In this document: positions 9,075 through 17,437 of the stretch, piece after piece
Layout of the letters: each line of letters starts with the position of its first letter
Position numbering within the stretch: position 1 is the stretch's first letter
Program-made: the position numbers and the translations under genes
Origin: Arthrobacter sp. EM1
Lineage (GTDB): Bacteria > Actinomycetota > Actinomycetes > Actinomycetales > Micrococcaceae
NCBI RefSeq assembly: GCF_029964055.1
Contig: NZ_CP124836.1
Location: 1,798,001-1,862,000, forward strand
DNA: 64,000 nt
Reading direction: 5' to 3'
Notes under the pieces: generated by a model
What the model saw: only the letters and a program-made list of their open reading frames with translations
Database searches by the model: none
Told to the model about the DNA's origin: nothing

Positions 9075-10871
9075 ATGGAGACTCCGAACACCGATCCGGG
9101 CCGGACGCCGGCGCAGGACGCGGCGGCAGCCGGGGAACAAGCGCATACCACTGACGGTGGTGGCCCCCCGATTGGCGAACTGTCGATGGCCGAGCGCCAG
9201 CTCAATATCCTCCGGGACAAGCTCCGGCAGATTGACCGCCAGCTTGGCGCTGCGACGCAAAACAACTCCAAACTGGTCTCGATGCTGGAGACCGCAAAAG
9301 CGGAAATCATGCGGTTGAAGAATGCCCTCGACCAGGAGGGCCAGCCGCCGTACAGCTTCGGCACGGTGCTGCAGCTGAATCCAAAGCGCCAACCTGCCGC
9401 CGGGAACGGCGGCCAGGCCGCCACCGAGGAATCCGTGGACATCTTCAACGCGGGCCGGAAGATGCGTGTGGGGATCAGTCCGCTGGTGAACATAAACCAG
9501 TTGGCGGCCGGCCAGGAAGTCCTGCTTAACGAGGCACTGCTGGTGGTCGCCGGGCTGGGATACGAACGGGCCGGCGACCTGGTCACGCTGAAGGAACTGC
9601 TGGGACCGGACCGGGCGCTGGTAGTTGGCCGGGCCGACGAGGAACGGGTCATCCGGCTCTCGGGCGCCCTGCTCGCGCAGAAACTCCGCGTCGGCGACGC
9701 ACTCTCGATCGATTCCCGTACCGGCTACGCCCTCGAGAAGATCCCGCGCTCGGAGGTCGAGAACCTGGTCCTCGAGGAAGTACCGGACATCACCTACCAG
9801 GACATCGGCGGCCTGGGGCCGCAGATCGAACAGATCCGCGACGCCGTGGAACTGCCGTTCCTGCACCCGGACCTGTACCGCGAACACGGCCTCAAGGCGC
9901 CCAAAGGGATCCTGCTCTACGGCCCGCCCGGCTGCGGCAAGACGCTCATCGCCAAGGCCGTAGCCAACTCCCTGGCCGCCCGGGCGGCCGAACGCACCGG
10001 CAAAACGGACATGAAAAGCTACTTCCTGAACATCAAGGGCCCGGAACTGCTGGACAAGTACGTCGGCGAGACCGAACGCCACATCCGGCTGATCTTTGCC
10101 CGGGCCCGTGAAAAGGCATCGGAAGGCAGCCCCGTGGTGGTGTTCTTCGACGAAATGGACTCGCTGTTCCGGACCCGCGGCACCGGCATCTCCTCCGACG
10201 TCGAAACCACAATTGTCCCGCAGCTGCTCAGCGAGATCGACGGAGTCGAACGCCTCGACAATGTAATCGTCATCGGCGCATCCAACCGCGAAGACATGAT
10301 CGACCCCGCGATCCTGCGCCCGGGCCGGTTGGACGTCAAGGTCAAGATCAACCGCCCCGATGCCGAGGCCGCCGCGGACATCTTCAACAAGTACATCACC
10401 GCCGACCTGCCCTTCCACGAGTCGGACCTGGCCGAATACAGCGGGGACATCCAGGCCACCGTGGACGCCATGGTCCAGCGCACGGTCGAGGCCATGTACT
10501 CGACCGACAAGTCCAACGAATACCTCGAGGTCACCTATGCGAACGGCGACACCGAAATGCTCTACTTCAAGGACTTCAACTCCGGCGCCGTGGTGCAGAA
10601 CGTGGTGGACCGGGCCAAAAAGTACGCCATCAAGGACCTGCTGACGGTGGGCCAAAGGGGCATCCGCATCGACCACCTGCTGCGTGCCGTCATTGACGAA
10701 TTCCGTGAGCATGAGGACATGCCCAACACCACAAACCCCGATGACTGGGCGCGCATCTCGGGTAAAAAGGGCGAGCGCATCACGTATATCCGCACCATTG
10801 TCCAGGGCAAGGCCGGCCAGGAACCCGGCAAGTCCATCGAAACAATGCCGAGCACTGGCCAGTACCTGTGA
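9075..10871 (+). CDS. arc: Proteasome-associated AAA ATPase (ARC/Mpa)
   Basis: A 598-residue hexameric unfoldase that recognises pupylated proteins and feeds them to the 20S proteasome. An N-terminal coiled coil (about residues 35-85, [20 protein letters not shown] region), which binds Pup, is followed by OB-fold domains. The AAA module has Walker A GPPGCGKT at 283-290, Walker [13 protein letters not shown] near 355-362 and RPGRLD with a sensor/arginine-finger region. The C-terminus ends STGQYL, the penultimate-Tyr motif that docks into proteasome alpha-ring pockets. The stop overlaps the dop start by 4 nt (GTGA). Confidence 0.97.
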   Translation: METPNTDPGRTPAQDAAAAGEQAHTTDGGGPPIGELSMAERQLNILRDKLRQIDRQLGAATQNNSKLVSMLETAKAEIMRLKNALDQEGQPPYSFGTVLQLNPKRQPAAGNGGQAATEESVDIFNAGRKMRVGISPLVNINQLAAGQEVLLNEALLVVAGLGYERAGDLVTLKELLGPDRALVVGRADEERVIRLSGALLAQKLRVGDALSIDSRTGYALEKIPRSEVENLVLEEVPDITYQDIGGLGPQIEQIRDAVELPFLHPDLYREHGLKAPKGILLYGPPGCGKTLIAKAVANSLAARAAERTGKTDMKSYFLNIKGPELLDKYVGETERHIRLIFARAREKASEGSPVVVFFDEMDSLFRTRGTGISSDVETTIVPQLLSEIDGVERLDNVIVIGASNREDMIDPAILRPGRLDVKVKINRPDAEAAADIFNKYITADLPFHESDLAEYSGDIQATVDAMVQRTVEAMYSTDKSNEYLEVTYANGDTEMLYFKDFNSGAVVQNVVDRAKKYAIKDLLTVGQRGIRIDHLLRAVIDEFREHEDMPNTTNPDDWARISGKKGERITYIRTIVQGKAGQEPGKSIETMPSTGQYL

Positions 10872-12541
10872 CATCCGCTGTGCCGGGGAAGCCCACCGGC
10901 GGTCCCGGCGGGCTTCCCGTCGGCGGTGCCATGCGGGTGATGGGCTCTGAGACCGAATACGGCATCCACGCACCGTCCGCGCCGGGGGCGAACGCCACGA
11001 TGATGTCGGCCCGGGTGATCCAGGCGTATGCCCAGGTGACACGGCAGCGCGCCGCCGGCGGGGCCGAAACGCGCTGGGACTACTCCGACGAGGAACCGCT
11101 GCGCGATGCCCGCGGCTGGACGCTGGAACGAAGCCGGGCCGAACCGGACCAGCTGACCGATCAGCCGCCCGTGCTCGACGCCGAAGCCGTTGCCCTCGCC
11201 TACGGACGGCAGGAGCTGGAAGCCGACGGCGAGGACGAGTCCGGCACCTTGCTGATGAACATGGTGCTCGGCAACGGTGCCCGTCTCTACGTCGACCACG
11301 CCCACCCCGAATACTCCAGTCCGGAAGTGACCAGCCCGCTGGACGTCGTCGCCTGGGATGCCGCTGGAGACCTCGTTGCCCTGGCGGCGGTGCGGCGGCT
11401 CGCTGCCGACCCCGACCTGCCCCCGCTGAATCTGTACAAGAACAACACGGACAACAAATCGGTCTCCTATGGGTCCCACGAAAATTACCTGATGCCGCGC
11501 AGTGTGCCCTTCGGTGACATTGTCCGGGGGCTGACCCCGTTCTTCGTCACCCGGCAGGTTCTTTGCGGCGCCGGCCGGGTTGGTATCAAGCAGGACGGCT
11601 CCCTCCCGGGTTACCAGATCAGCCAGCGTGCAGATTTTTTCGAAACGGAGGTCGGCCTGGAAACCACCATCCGCCGGCCCATCATCAACACCCGGGATGA
11701 GCCCCACGCGACGGCGGACAAGTACCGGCGCCTGCACGTTATCATTGGCGACGCCAACCTCAGCCAGGCGTCCAATTACCTGAAATTCGGCACCACCGCG
11801 CTGGTGCTGAGCCTGATCGAGGCCGGGCTTGCCCCCCGCATTGAAGTCCACGAGCCGGTCGCCGCGCTGCAGGCTGTCAGCCATGACACCTCGCTCACGG
11901 CCACCCTGCGGCTGCTCGACGGGCGGCGGATCACCGCCCTGGACCTGCAGTGGATCTACTTCGAGGCGGCCGCAAAACACGCCCAGGACACCGGCGTCGC
12001 CGATTCCGTGGACGGTGACGGCCACACACACGGGGTGCTGGAACGCTGGTCGGCGACGCTGTCCGAGCTGGGCAGCGACCGTGCCGCCGCCGCCTCCTCG
12101 GTGGAATGGCTTGCGAAGCTCTCGCTGCTGGAGGGCTACCGGGACCGCGACGGACTGGATTGGGGCCACGCCCGGCTGGGCCTGGTGGACCTGCAATGGG
12201 CAGATATCCGGCCCGAGAAGGGACTCTACTACCGGCTGCTGGCCCGGGACCGAATGCGGCGGATGGTCGACGACGGCGCGATCCAGCGCGCGGTCACGGA
12301 ACCGCCGTCGGATACCCGGGCGTACTTCAGGGGCCGCTGCGTCAGCCGTTTCGGGACCGGCGTGGTCGGTGCCAGCTGGGACTCGGTGATCTTCGATGTG
12401 CCCGGCCGCGGCAGGCTGCAGCGGGTCCCCACCCGGGAACCGCTGCGCGGAACAGAGGCCCTCACCGGGCCTCTGTTCGCCCGGCACCGGGAAGCCGGAC
12501 CGTTCCTCGCCGAACTGCTCGGGCTCCCACCCGGTTCCTAG
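10868..12541 (+). CDS. dop: Depupylase / Pup deamidase (Dop)
   Basis: A 557-residue enzyme of the carboxylate-amine ligase (glutamine synthetase-like) fold. It deamidates the C-terminal Gln of Pup to Glu and also removes Pup from targets. It begins [20 protein letters not shown] after a ~21-residue N-terminal extension, and contains [14 protein letters not shown] with the catalytic Asp, [19 protein letters not shown] and [12 protein letters not shown], all shared with PafA. The Dop-specific loop between residues ~40 and ~95 is present and distinguishes it from PafA. The GTG start overlaps the arc stop. Its 3' end carries a strong hairpin (12450-12478). Confidence 0.96.
   Translation: MTSAVPGKPTGGPGGLPVGGAMRVMGSETEYGIHAPSAPGANATMMSARVIQAYAQVTRQRAAGGAETRWDYSDEEPLRDARGWTLERSRAEPDQLTDQPPVLDAEAVALAYGRQELEADGEDESGTLLMNMVLGNGARLYVDHAHPEYSSPEVTSPLDVVAWDAAGDLVALAAVRRLAADPDLPPLNLYKNNTDNKSVSYGSHENYLMPRSVPFGDIVRGLTPFFVTRQVLCGAGRVGIKQDGSLPGYQISQRADFFETEVGLETTIRRPIINTRDEPHATADKYRRLHVIIGDANLSQASNYLKFGTTALVLSLIEAGLAPRIEVHEPVAALQAVSHDTSLTATLRLLDGRRITALDLQWIYFEAAAKHAQDTGVADSVDGDGHTHGVLERWSATLSELGSDRAAAASSVEWLAKLSLLEGYRDRDGLDWGHARLGLVDLQWADIRPEKGLYYRLLARDRMRRMVDDGAIQRAVTEPPSDTRAYFRGRCVSRFGTGVVGASWDSVIFDVPGRGRLQRVPTREPLRGTEALTGPLFARHREAGPFLAELLGLPPGS
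12450..12478 (+). other. Perfect inverted repeat within the 3' end of dop
   Basis: Twelve perfectly paired bases (GAACAGAGGCCC and its complement) flank a 5-nt loop. It lies inside the dop coding region, about 60 nt before the stop and 150 nt before pup. There is no T-tract. It could modulate read-through or protect the pup 5' end. Confidence 0.5.
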
Positions 12542-12630
12542 GGACAAAGGACCCCGCAGCGCCGCCGGGCGTGGCACTATGGCTTACAGGAAGTCCCTTG
12601 CGAAGGAGGGACGGACAGAAGGAGAGAATC

Positions 12631-12834
12631 ATGGCAGGCCAGGAGCAGCAGCAGCCGCAGTCGCGGGACGCGGAAGTCGACGAAGACATTCCGGCCGCCC
12701 CGCCGGCACCCGCGGAGGGCCAGGCCTCGGCCGCGACCCAGGGCGTCGACGACCTGCTTGATGAGATCGACGGCGTACTGGAATCCAACGCTGAGGAGTT
12801 TGTCCGCGCCTTTGTCCAAAAGGGCGGCCAGTAG
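12631..12834 (+). CDS. pup: Prokaryotic ubiquitin-like protein Pup
   Basis: A 67-residue, largely disordered acidic protein tag. The C-terminal half (GVDDLLDEIDGVLESNAEEF then VRAFVQKGGQ) holds the coiled-coil-binding helix for ARC. The chain ends in GGQ, so it must be deamidated by Dop to GGE before PafA can ligate it to lysines. The N-terminal third is Gln-rich (GQEQQQPQ). The ATG at 12631 has a GGAGAGA ribosome site 4 nt upstream. The 89-nt gap after dop could hold a promoter, for example around CACTAT at 12577-12582, but this is weak. Confidence 0.97.
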   Translation: MAGQEQQQPQSRDAEVDEDIPAAPPAPAEGQASAATQGVDDLLDEIDGVLESNAEEFVRAFVQKGGQ

Positions 12835-12883
12835 CGCGGCTGGCACCGGGCTGAGGGCTCAGGACCGGAAGTCGTTGATTCAC

Positions 12884-12889
12884 TACGTT
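12884..12889 (+). promoter_or_regulatory. Possible -10 element upstream of prcB
   Basis: TACGTT is followed by 6 nt and a GTG at 12896. That GTG opens an 11-codon reading frame (ending 12931) overlapping the prcB start. The intervening GAGGGA could instead be the prcB ribosome site, so the role is uncertain. Confidence 0.3.
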
Positions 12890-12903
12890 GAGGGAGTGCA
12901 CCA

Positions 12904-13737
12904 GTGCAGGAAACCACCGCCAACCAGGTAGCCGCCAACGCCACGTCCTCCTTCGCTGAACACCTTCAACGCCAACGCCCCGATTTGTTGCCGTTCGGCC
13001 TGCAAGGCTCCGGCCAACAGCTGCCGGCCGGGCTGCCTGCGGCGCCGCTGCAAGCGCCGCACGGGACAACGATTGTGGCGCTGACATATGCGGGCGGCGT
13101 ATTGATGGCGGGCGACCGCCGCGCCACCATGGGCAACGTCATCGCCAGCCGGAACATCGAAAAAGTGTTCCCGGCCGACCAGTATTCCGTGCTCGGCATC
13201 GCCGGAACCGCGGGAATCGCCCTTGACATCACCCGGCTCTTCCAGGTCGAACTTGAACACTACGAAAAGATCGAGGGGACGCTGCTGAGCTTGGACGGCA
13301 AAGCCAACCGGCTTGGGGCGATGATCCGCAGCAACCTTCCGATGGCGATGCAGGGCCTCGCCGTTGTGCCGCTGTTTGCGGGATTCGACCGCCCGGCGGG
13401 CTTGGGCCGGCTCTTCTCCTACGACGTCACCGGCGGACGGTATGAGGAGCAGGAACACCACACCGTCGGCTCGGGCTCGGTGTTCGCGCGCGGCTCGCTG
13501 AAGAAACTCTGGCGCCCCAACCTCACGGAGCCGGAAGCCGTGGCCGTCGCCGTCGAGGCCCTCTACGACGCCGCCGACGACGATTCCGCCACCGGCGGAC
13601 CCGATCCGGTCCGGCAGCTCTGGCCCGTGGTCTACATCGTCAACCGCTCAGGTGCCTTCCGGGTCCCGGAGCGTGAGCTTGCGGCAGTGGCCGGCACCGT
13701 TATAGAGTCCCGGGCCGCAGCCCGGCGGGAGGCTTGA
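12904..13737 (+). CDS. prcB: Proteasome beta subunit PrcB
   Basis: A 277-residue catalytic subunit of the 20S proteasome. A propeptide of 54 residues ends at HG, and processing before T55 (HG then [11 protein letters not shown]) exposes the catalytic N-terminal Thr. The conserved active-site region continues with [14 protein letters not shown] (Asp and Arg) and [16 protein letters not shown]. The later [12 protein letters not shown] segment is typical. Heptameric beta rings pack between PrcA rings. The GTG at 12904 is chosen with a GAGGGA site 8 nt away. One base separates its stop from the prcA start. Confidence 0.96.
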   Translation: MQETTANQVAANATSSFAEHLQRQRPDLLPFGLQGSGQQLPAGLPAAPLQAPHGTTIVALTYAGGVLMAGDRRATMGNVIASRNIEKVFPADQYSVLGIAGTAGIALDITRLFQVELEHYEKIEGTLLSLDGKANRLGAMIRSNLPMAMQGLAVVPLFAGFDRPAGLGRLFSYDVTGGRYEEQEHHTVGSGSVFARGSLKKLWRPNLTEPEAVAVAVEALYDAADDDSATGGPDPVRQLWPVVYIVNRSGAFRVPERELAAVAGTVIESRAAARREA

Positions 13738-13738
13738 G

Positions 13739-14446
13739 ATGACCCAGCAGTTCTACGTATCGCCCGAGCAGCTGATGAAGGACCGCGCGGATTTCGCGCG
13801 GAAAGGCATCGCCCGGGGGCGTTCCGTGGTGGTCATCAGCTGCCGCGACGGGATCGCCCTGGTGGCCGAAAACCCGTCCCCGTCGCTGCACAAAATCGGT
13901 GAGATCTACGACAAGATCGCCTTTGCGGCCGTGGGGAAATACAACGAATTCGAAAGCCTCCGCCAGGCCGGGGTGCGCTACGCGGATGTGCGCGGCTACT
14001 CCTACGATCGGGAGGACGTCACAGCCCGAGGCCTCGCGAGTGTCTATGCACAAAGCCTGGGCGCAGTGTTTACGGCCGAACAAAAGCCCTTTGAAGTCGA
14101 ACTGGCCGTCGCAGAGGTCGGCACTTCCCCGGACGAAGACCACCTCTACCGGCTGACATTCGACGGTTCCATCGCGGACGAGAAGGGTTTTATCGTGATG
14201 GGCGGCCAGGCCGACAAGGTCTCCGAAGAGGTGGCCGCCGGCTGGCAGGGCGAGCTCGACTTCGCCGCGGCCATCAGGCTGGCACTGGCGGGCCTGGTCG
14301 CGGACAAGGAGGCCAACACGCTGCCGGCCTCGGCCGTTGAGGTGGCGGTACTGGACCGGGGTTCGGAGAGCGGCCGCGGCACCCGCCGCGCCTTCCGCAG
14401 GCTGGACGACGCAGACATCACGGCAGTGCTGGTGGAGGAGAACTGA
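13739..14446 (+). CDS. prcA: Proteasome alpha subunit PrcA
   Basis: A 235-residue structural subunit forming the outer rings and gate of the 20S core. The N-terminus [20 protein letters not shown] is the alpha-type gate and helix H0 region, followed by [20 protein letters not shown]. The pocket Lys that accepts the ARC C-terminus should lie in the [20 protein letters not shown] segment. No catalytic Thr is present, as expected. The start is 1 nt after the prcB stop; the stop is 1 nt before the pafA ATG, so prcB-prcA-pafA read as one tightly coupled unit. Confidence 0.95.
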   Translation: MTQQFYVSPEQLMKDRADFARKGIARGRSVVVISCRDGIALVAENPSPSLHKIGEIYDKIAFAAVGKYNEFESLRQAGVRYADVRGYSYDREDVTARGLASVYAQSLGAVFTAEQKPFEVELAVAEVGTSPDEDHLYRLTFDGSIADEKGFIVMGGQADKVSEEVAAGWQGELDFAAAIRLALAGLVADKEANTLPASAVEVAVLDRGSESGRGTRRAFRRLDDADITAVLVEEN

Positions 14447-14447
14447 G

Positions 14448-15812
14448 ATGGACAAGCGCATTTTCGGCATTGAGACCGAATTTGGAATTTCCTATTCAAG
14501 TCCGGAGTCCCGTCCGTTGGCGCCGGAAGAGGTGGCCCGCTACCTCTTCCGCAAGGTTGTCAGCTGGGGACGGTCCTCCAATGTGTTCCTGACCAACGGC
14601 TCCAGGCTGTACCTCGACGTCGGTTCGCACCCGGAGTATGCCACAGCGGAATGCGACGACCTCGCCCAGCTGATAGCGCATGACCGGGCCGGGGAACTGA
14701 TCCTGGACGACCTCGTCGACGAGGCGCAGCAGCGGCTCGCAGCCGAGGGCTTCAACGGCACGGTGTACCTGTTCAAGAACAACACCGATTCGGCCGGAAA
14801 TTCCTACGGCAGCCATGAGAACTACCTCATCCCGCGGCGGGGGGAGTTCTCCCGGCTGGCGGAGATCCTGATTCCGTTCCTTGTGACCCGGCAGCTGATC
14901 GCAGGCGCCGGCAAGATCCTCAAGACCCCGCACGGGGCGACCTACGCGTTCTCGCAGCGCGCCGACCACATCTGGGAGGGTGTCTCCTCCGCCACCACCA
15001 GGTCCCGCCCGATCATCAACACCCGCGACGAACCGCATGCAGACGCCGAGTTCTACCGCCGGCTGCACGTGATTGTGGGCGACTCCAACATGTCCGAGAC
15101 CACAGCCCTGCTGAAGGTCGGAACCGTTGACCTGATTCTGCGGATGATCGAAGCGGGCGTGATAATGCGCGATATGCGGATGGAAAACCCGATCCGCAGC
15201 ATCCGGGAGATCTCCCACGACCTCAGCGGCCGCGCACTCGTCCGGCTCGCCAACGGCCGGCAGCTCACCGCGCTTGAGATCCAGCGCGAATACCTGGCAA
15301 AGGTCACGGCGTTCGTCGCCGAGCAGGGGGCGCACAACGCCCATGTTCCGGTGATCCTGGATCTCTGGGAACGCACCCTCGATGCGATCGAAAGCGGCGA
15401 CACCAGCACGATCGACACCGAAGTGGACTGGGCGATTAAAAAGAAGCTGATGGACAGCTACCGCGCACGTCACAATCTGGGCCTCGACGCGCCCCGGATC
15501 GCGCAGCTGGACCTGACCTACCACGACATCTCCCGCACGCGCGGGCTGTACTACCTGCTCCAGGCCCGCGGTGCCGTCCGCCGCGTGGTGGATGACACCG
15601 CAGTGAAGGATGCTGTGGACGCTCCGCCGCAGACCACCCGCGCCAAGCTCCGCGGGGACTTCGTCCGGCGGGCGCAGGAACTGGGCCGCGACTACACCGT
15701 AGATTGGGTTCATTTGAAGCTCAACGACCGCGCCCATCAGACGCTTTTGTGCAAAGACCCGTTCCGCAGTGTGGACGAACGGGTCGATGCCCTGCTGGAC
15801 TCTATGGGCTGA
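14448..15812 (+). CDS. pafA: Pup-protein ligase PafA
   Basis: A 454-residue ligase that forms an isopeptide bond between the Pup C-terminal Glu and substrate lysines using ATP. It has the same fold as Dop but no Dop loop. The N-terminus [18 protein letters not shown] carries metal-binding Glu residues. [16 protein letters not shown] carries the catalytic Asp, and [19 protein letters not shown] and [20 protein letters not shown] are nucleotide-site signatures. Initiation is one base after prcA. The next coding region begins 29 nt downstream under its own likely promoter. Confidence 0.96.
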   Translation: MDKRIFGIETEFGISYSSPESRPLAPEEVARYLFRKVVSWGRSSNVFLTNGSRLYLDVGSHPEYATAECDDLAQLIAHDRAGELILDDLVDEAQQRLAAEGFNGTVYLFKNNTDSAGNSYGSHENYLIPRRGEFSRLAEILIPFLVTRQLIAGAGKILKTPHGATYAFSQRADHIWEGVSSATTRSRPIINTRDEPHADAEFYRRLHVIVGDSNMSETTALLKVGTVDLILRMIEAGVIMRDMRMENPIRSIREISHDLSGRALVRLANGRQLTALEIQREYLAKVTAFVAEQGAHNAHVPVILDLWERTLDAIESGDTSTIDTEVDWAIKKKLMDSYRARHNLGLDAPRIAQLDLTYHDISRTRGLYYLLQARGAVRRVVDDTAVKDAVDAPPQTTRAKLRGDFVRRAQELGRDYTVDWVHLKLNDRAHQTLLCKDPFRSVDERVDALLDSMG

Positions 15813-15829
15813 TACCCAGCTTTCCGCGT

Positions 15830-15835
15830 TATTCT
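15830..15835 (+). promoter_or_regulatory. -10 element of leaderless promoter (small ORF and FKBP lipoprotein)
   Basis: TATTCT, 6 nt, then GTG at 15842, the start of the 26-codon ORF that abuts the lipoprotein gene. The hexamer lies 17 nt after the pafA stop. Confidence 0.5.
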
Positions 15836-15841
15836 GGACGA

Positions 15842-15922
15842 GTGCCGTTCGCGGCCAACGCTTGCTTTGCTGCTGGCCTGTGCCCGGCAAGGCGTCCATC
15901 CTGCCCCGACGAAAGTTCTTAA
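15842..15922 (+). CDS. Putative leaderless small upstream ORF, Cys-containing
   Basis: A 26-residue reading frame, VPFAANACFAAGLCPARRP then SCPDESS, with three Cys. It starts at a GTG placed exactly 6 nt after a TATTCT hexamer. Its TAA at 15920-15922 directly abuts the GTG of the FKBP lipoprotein. The lipoprotein start has no convincing ribosome site of its own, so termination-reinitiation coupling is plausible. No product function is claimed. It may be only a translated leader, and coding is unproven. Confidence 0.4.
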   Translation: MPFAANACFAAGLCPARRPSCPDESS

Positions 15923-16861
15923 GTGCGCCGACTACTAGCAATTCTTCTTCCCGGGCTGCTGCTCCTGACCGCCTGCGGCGGCGGCGAACCGGCCGCCCCG
16001 GAGCCCTCCAGCCAGTCCGCCGGCGAAACGGCCAAGCTGGACTCCCTCAAGCTCACGGAGAACGGCGACAAGAAGGCACCCGGTGTTGAATTCACCAAGC
16101 CGCTCGACGTCAAGGAACCTATTATCAAGGTCGTTAGCGAAGGAAGTGGCGACCCGCTAAAGCCCAATCAGGTCGCCGAAGTATCCGTCGCTGGCTTCAA
16201 CGGTAATGACGGCAAAACACTCGGTGACACGTTCGCCGAGGAACCTCAGGCGTTTGAGCTGAACGAGGAGCTGAAGACCGGAAATCCCGCGCTCTACAAC
16301 GCATTCGTGGGCGCTTTGGTAGGGTCACAAATTGCCGTCGTCAGTCCCGGTCAGGCTGCGGCCGGAGGTGCCGCGGCCGTCCCAACCCAGCTCCTCATTG
16401 TGAAGGTGGTGTCCGCGAAGGATGCACCCAGGGCCCTCAGCCAAGAAGAGACCGACAAGCTGGACAAAGACGGCAAGCTCCCAAAGGTGACGTTCGATGA
16501 GAAGGGTGCGCCCTCGGTTGAGATCCCGAAGATGGATGCCCCAACCGGCCTGTCAGTAAAGGTCCTGTCGGAGGGCTCTGGCGATAAGGTAGGCGCAACA
16601 GACCGGATTGAAGCAAACTACACCGGATGGCGTTGGGAGGATGGCAGCAAGTTTGACTCCAGCTACGACAGAGGGGAACCATCCACATTCGGCCTCACCG
16701 AAGTCATTAGAGGTTGGACCCTAGGCTTGACCGATCAAAAAGTCGGCTCCAAACTGCTCCTGACAATCCCAGAAGACCTGGCTTACGGCAAGACCGCTGC
16801 AGCCCAGGGAAAGCCCGCGGGACCTCTGGTATTCGTCGTCGAAATCAAGGCAAAGAAGTAA
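15923..16861 (+). CDS. FKBP-type peptidyl-prolyl isomerase lipoprotein, two-domain
   Basis: A 312-residue exported lipoprotein. Residues 1-18 form a signal peptide with lipobox LLTAC, lipidated at the Cys. A first FKBP-like domain (about 55-165) is degenerate. A second (about 205-312) is better preserved: ANYTGWRWEDGSKFDSSY, then FGLTEVIRGWTLGLTDQKVG and LLTIPEDLAYG. It should act outside the membrane as a foldase or chaperone. The 3' half contains AGA, CTA and AAA codons that are rare in the neighbours, so its composition drifts from the local average. The GTG immediately follows the stop of the small ORF. Confidence 0.85.
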   Translation: MRRLLAILLPGLLLLTACGGGEPAAPEPSSQSAGETAKLDSLKLTENGDKKAPGVEFTKPLDVKEPIIKVVSEGSGDPLKPNQVAEVSVAGFNGNDGKTLGDTFAEEPQAFELNEELKTGNPALYNAFVGALVGSQIAVVSPGQAAAGGAAAVPTQLLIVKVVSAKDAPRALSQEETDKLDKDGKLPKVTFDEKGAPSVEIPKMDAPTGLSVKVLSEGSGDKVGATDRIEANYTGWRWEDGSKFDSSYDRGEPSTFGLTEVIRGWTLGLTDQKVGSKLLLTIPEDLAYGKTAAAQGKPAGPLVFVVEIKAKK

Positions 16862-16904
16862 CTGCTGCACCCCCACTACCTAAGTCACGCTAGAAGGAGC
16901 ACCC

Positions 16905-17300
16905 ATGTCATTTGGACAGCGAAACATCGACCGCCAGAAGCCGGAAATTGATTTCCCGGACGGCGCCGTTCCCACCGAACTTGTCATCACCGAACTGATT
17001 GAAGGCGACGGCGCCGAAGCCAAGGCCGGTGACACCGTCTCCACCCACTACGTCGGTGTGGCCTGGTCCACCGGCGAGGAGTTTGACGCTTCCTGGGGCC
17101 GCGGCGCGCCGCTCGACTTCCGTGTCGGCGTCGGCCAGGTCATCCAGGGCTGGGACCAAGGTCTGCTGGGCATGAAGGTCGGCGGCCGCCGCCGGCTTGA
17201 GATCCCCGCCGAGCTCGCTTACGGTGCCCGCGGCGCCGGCGGGGCGATCGGCCCGAACGAGGCGCTCATCTTCGTCGTCGACCTCGTCGCAGTCCGCTAA
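16905..17300 (+). CDS. FKBP-type peptidyl-prolyl cis-trans isomerase
   Basis: A 131-residue cytosolic single-domain FKBP. The core is complete: DTVSTHYVGVAWSTGEEFDA, then FRVGVGQVIQGWDQGLLGMK, RRLEIPAELAYGARGAGG and a terminal LIFVVDLVAV. These contain the aromatic pocket residues of the isomerase site. A strong AGAAGGAGC ribosome site precedes the ATG. It follows the two-domain FKBP lipoprotein by 43 nt and may be co-transcribed. A perfect hairpin follows the stop. Confidence 0.93.
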   Translation: MSFGQRNIDRQKPEIDFPDGAVPTELVITELIEGDGAEAKAGDTVSTHYVGVAWSTGEEFDASWGRGAPLDFRVGVGQVIQGWDQGLLGMKVGGRRRLEIPAELAYGARGAGGAIGPNEALIFVVDLVAVR

Positions 17301-17316
17301 GCACCGGCACACTGTG

Positions 17317-17343
17317 ACCGCAGCCGGCCCCGCCGGCTGCGGT
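17317..17343 (+). terminator. Hairpin downstream of FKBP gene
   Basis: Perfect 12-bp stem ACCGCAGCCGGC with its complement around a 3-nt loop, 16 nt after the FKBP stop. No T-tract follows, as is common in high-GC Actinobacteria. Confidence 0.6.
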
Positions 17344-17425
17344 CCTGAGCCGCTGGGCGCGGCGCCATCCGGGAAGTTCTTCCGGCTGGTGCCGCGCTTT
17401 TGCCATATTCGGGAGCAGACTTTAG

Positions 17426-17431
17426 TACCCT
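17426..17431 (+). promoter_or_regulatory. -10 element of leaderless promoter (pafBC)
   Basis: TACCCT, 6 nt, then GTG at 17438. Confidence 0.5.
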
Positions 17432-17437
17432 AGCGGG

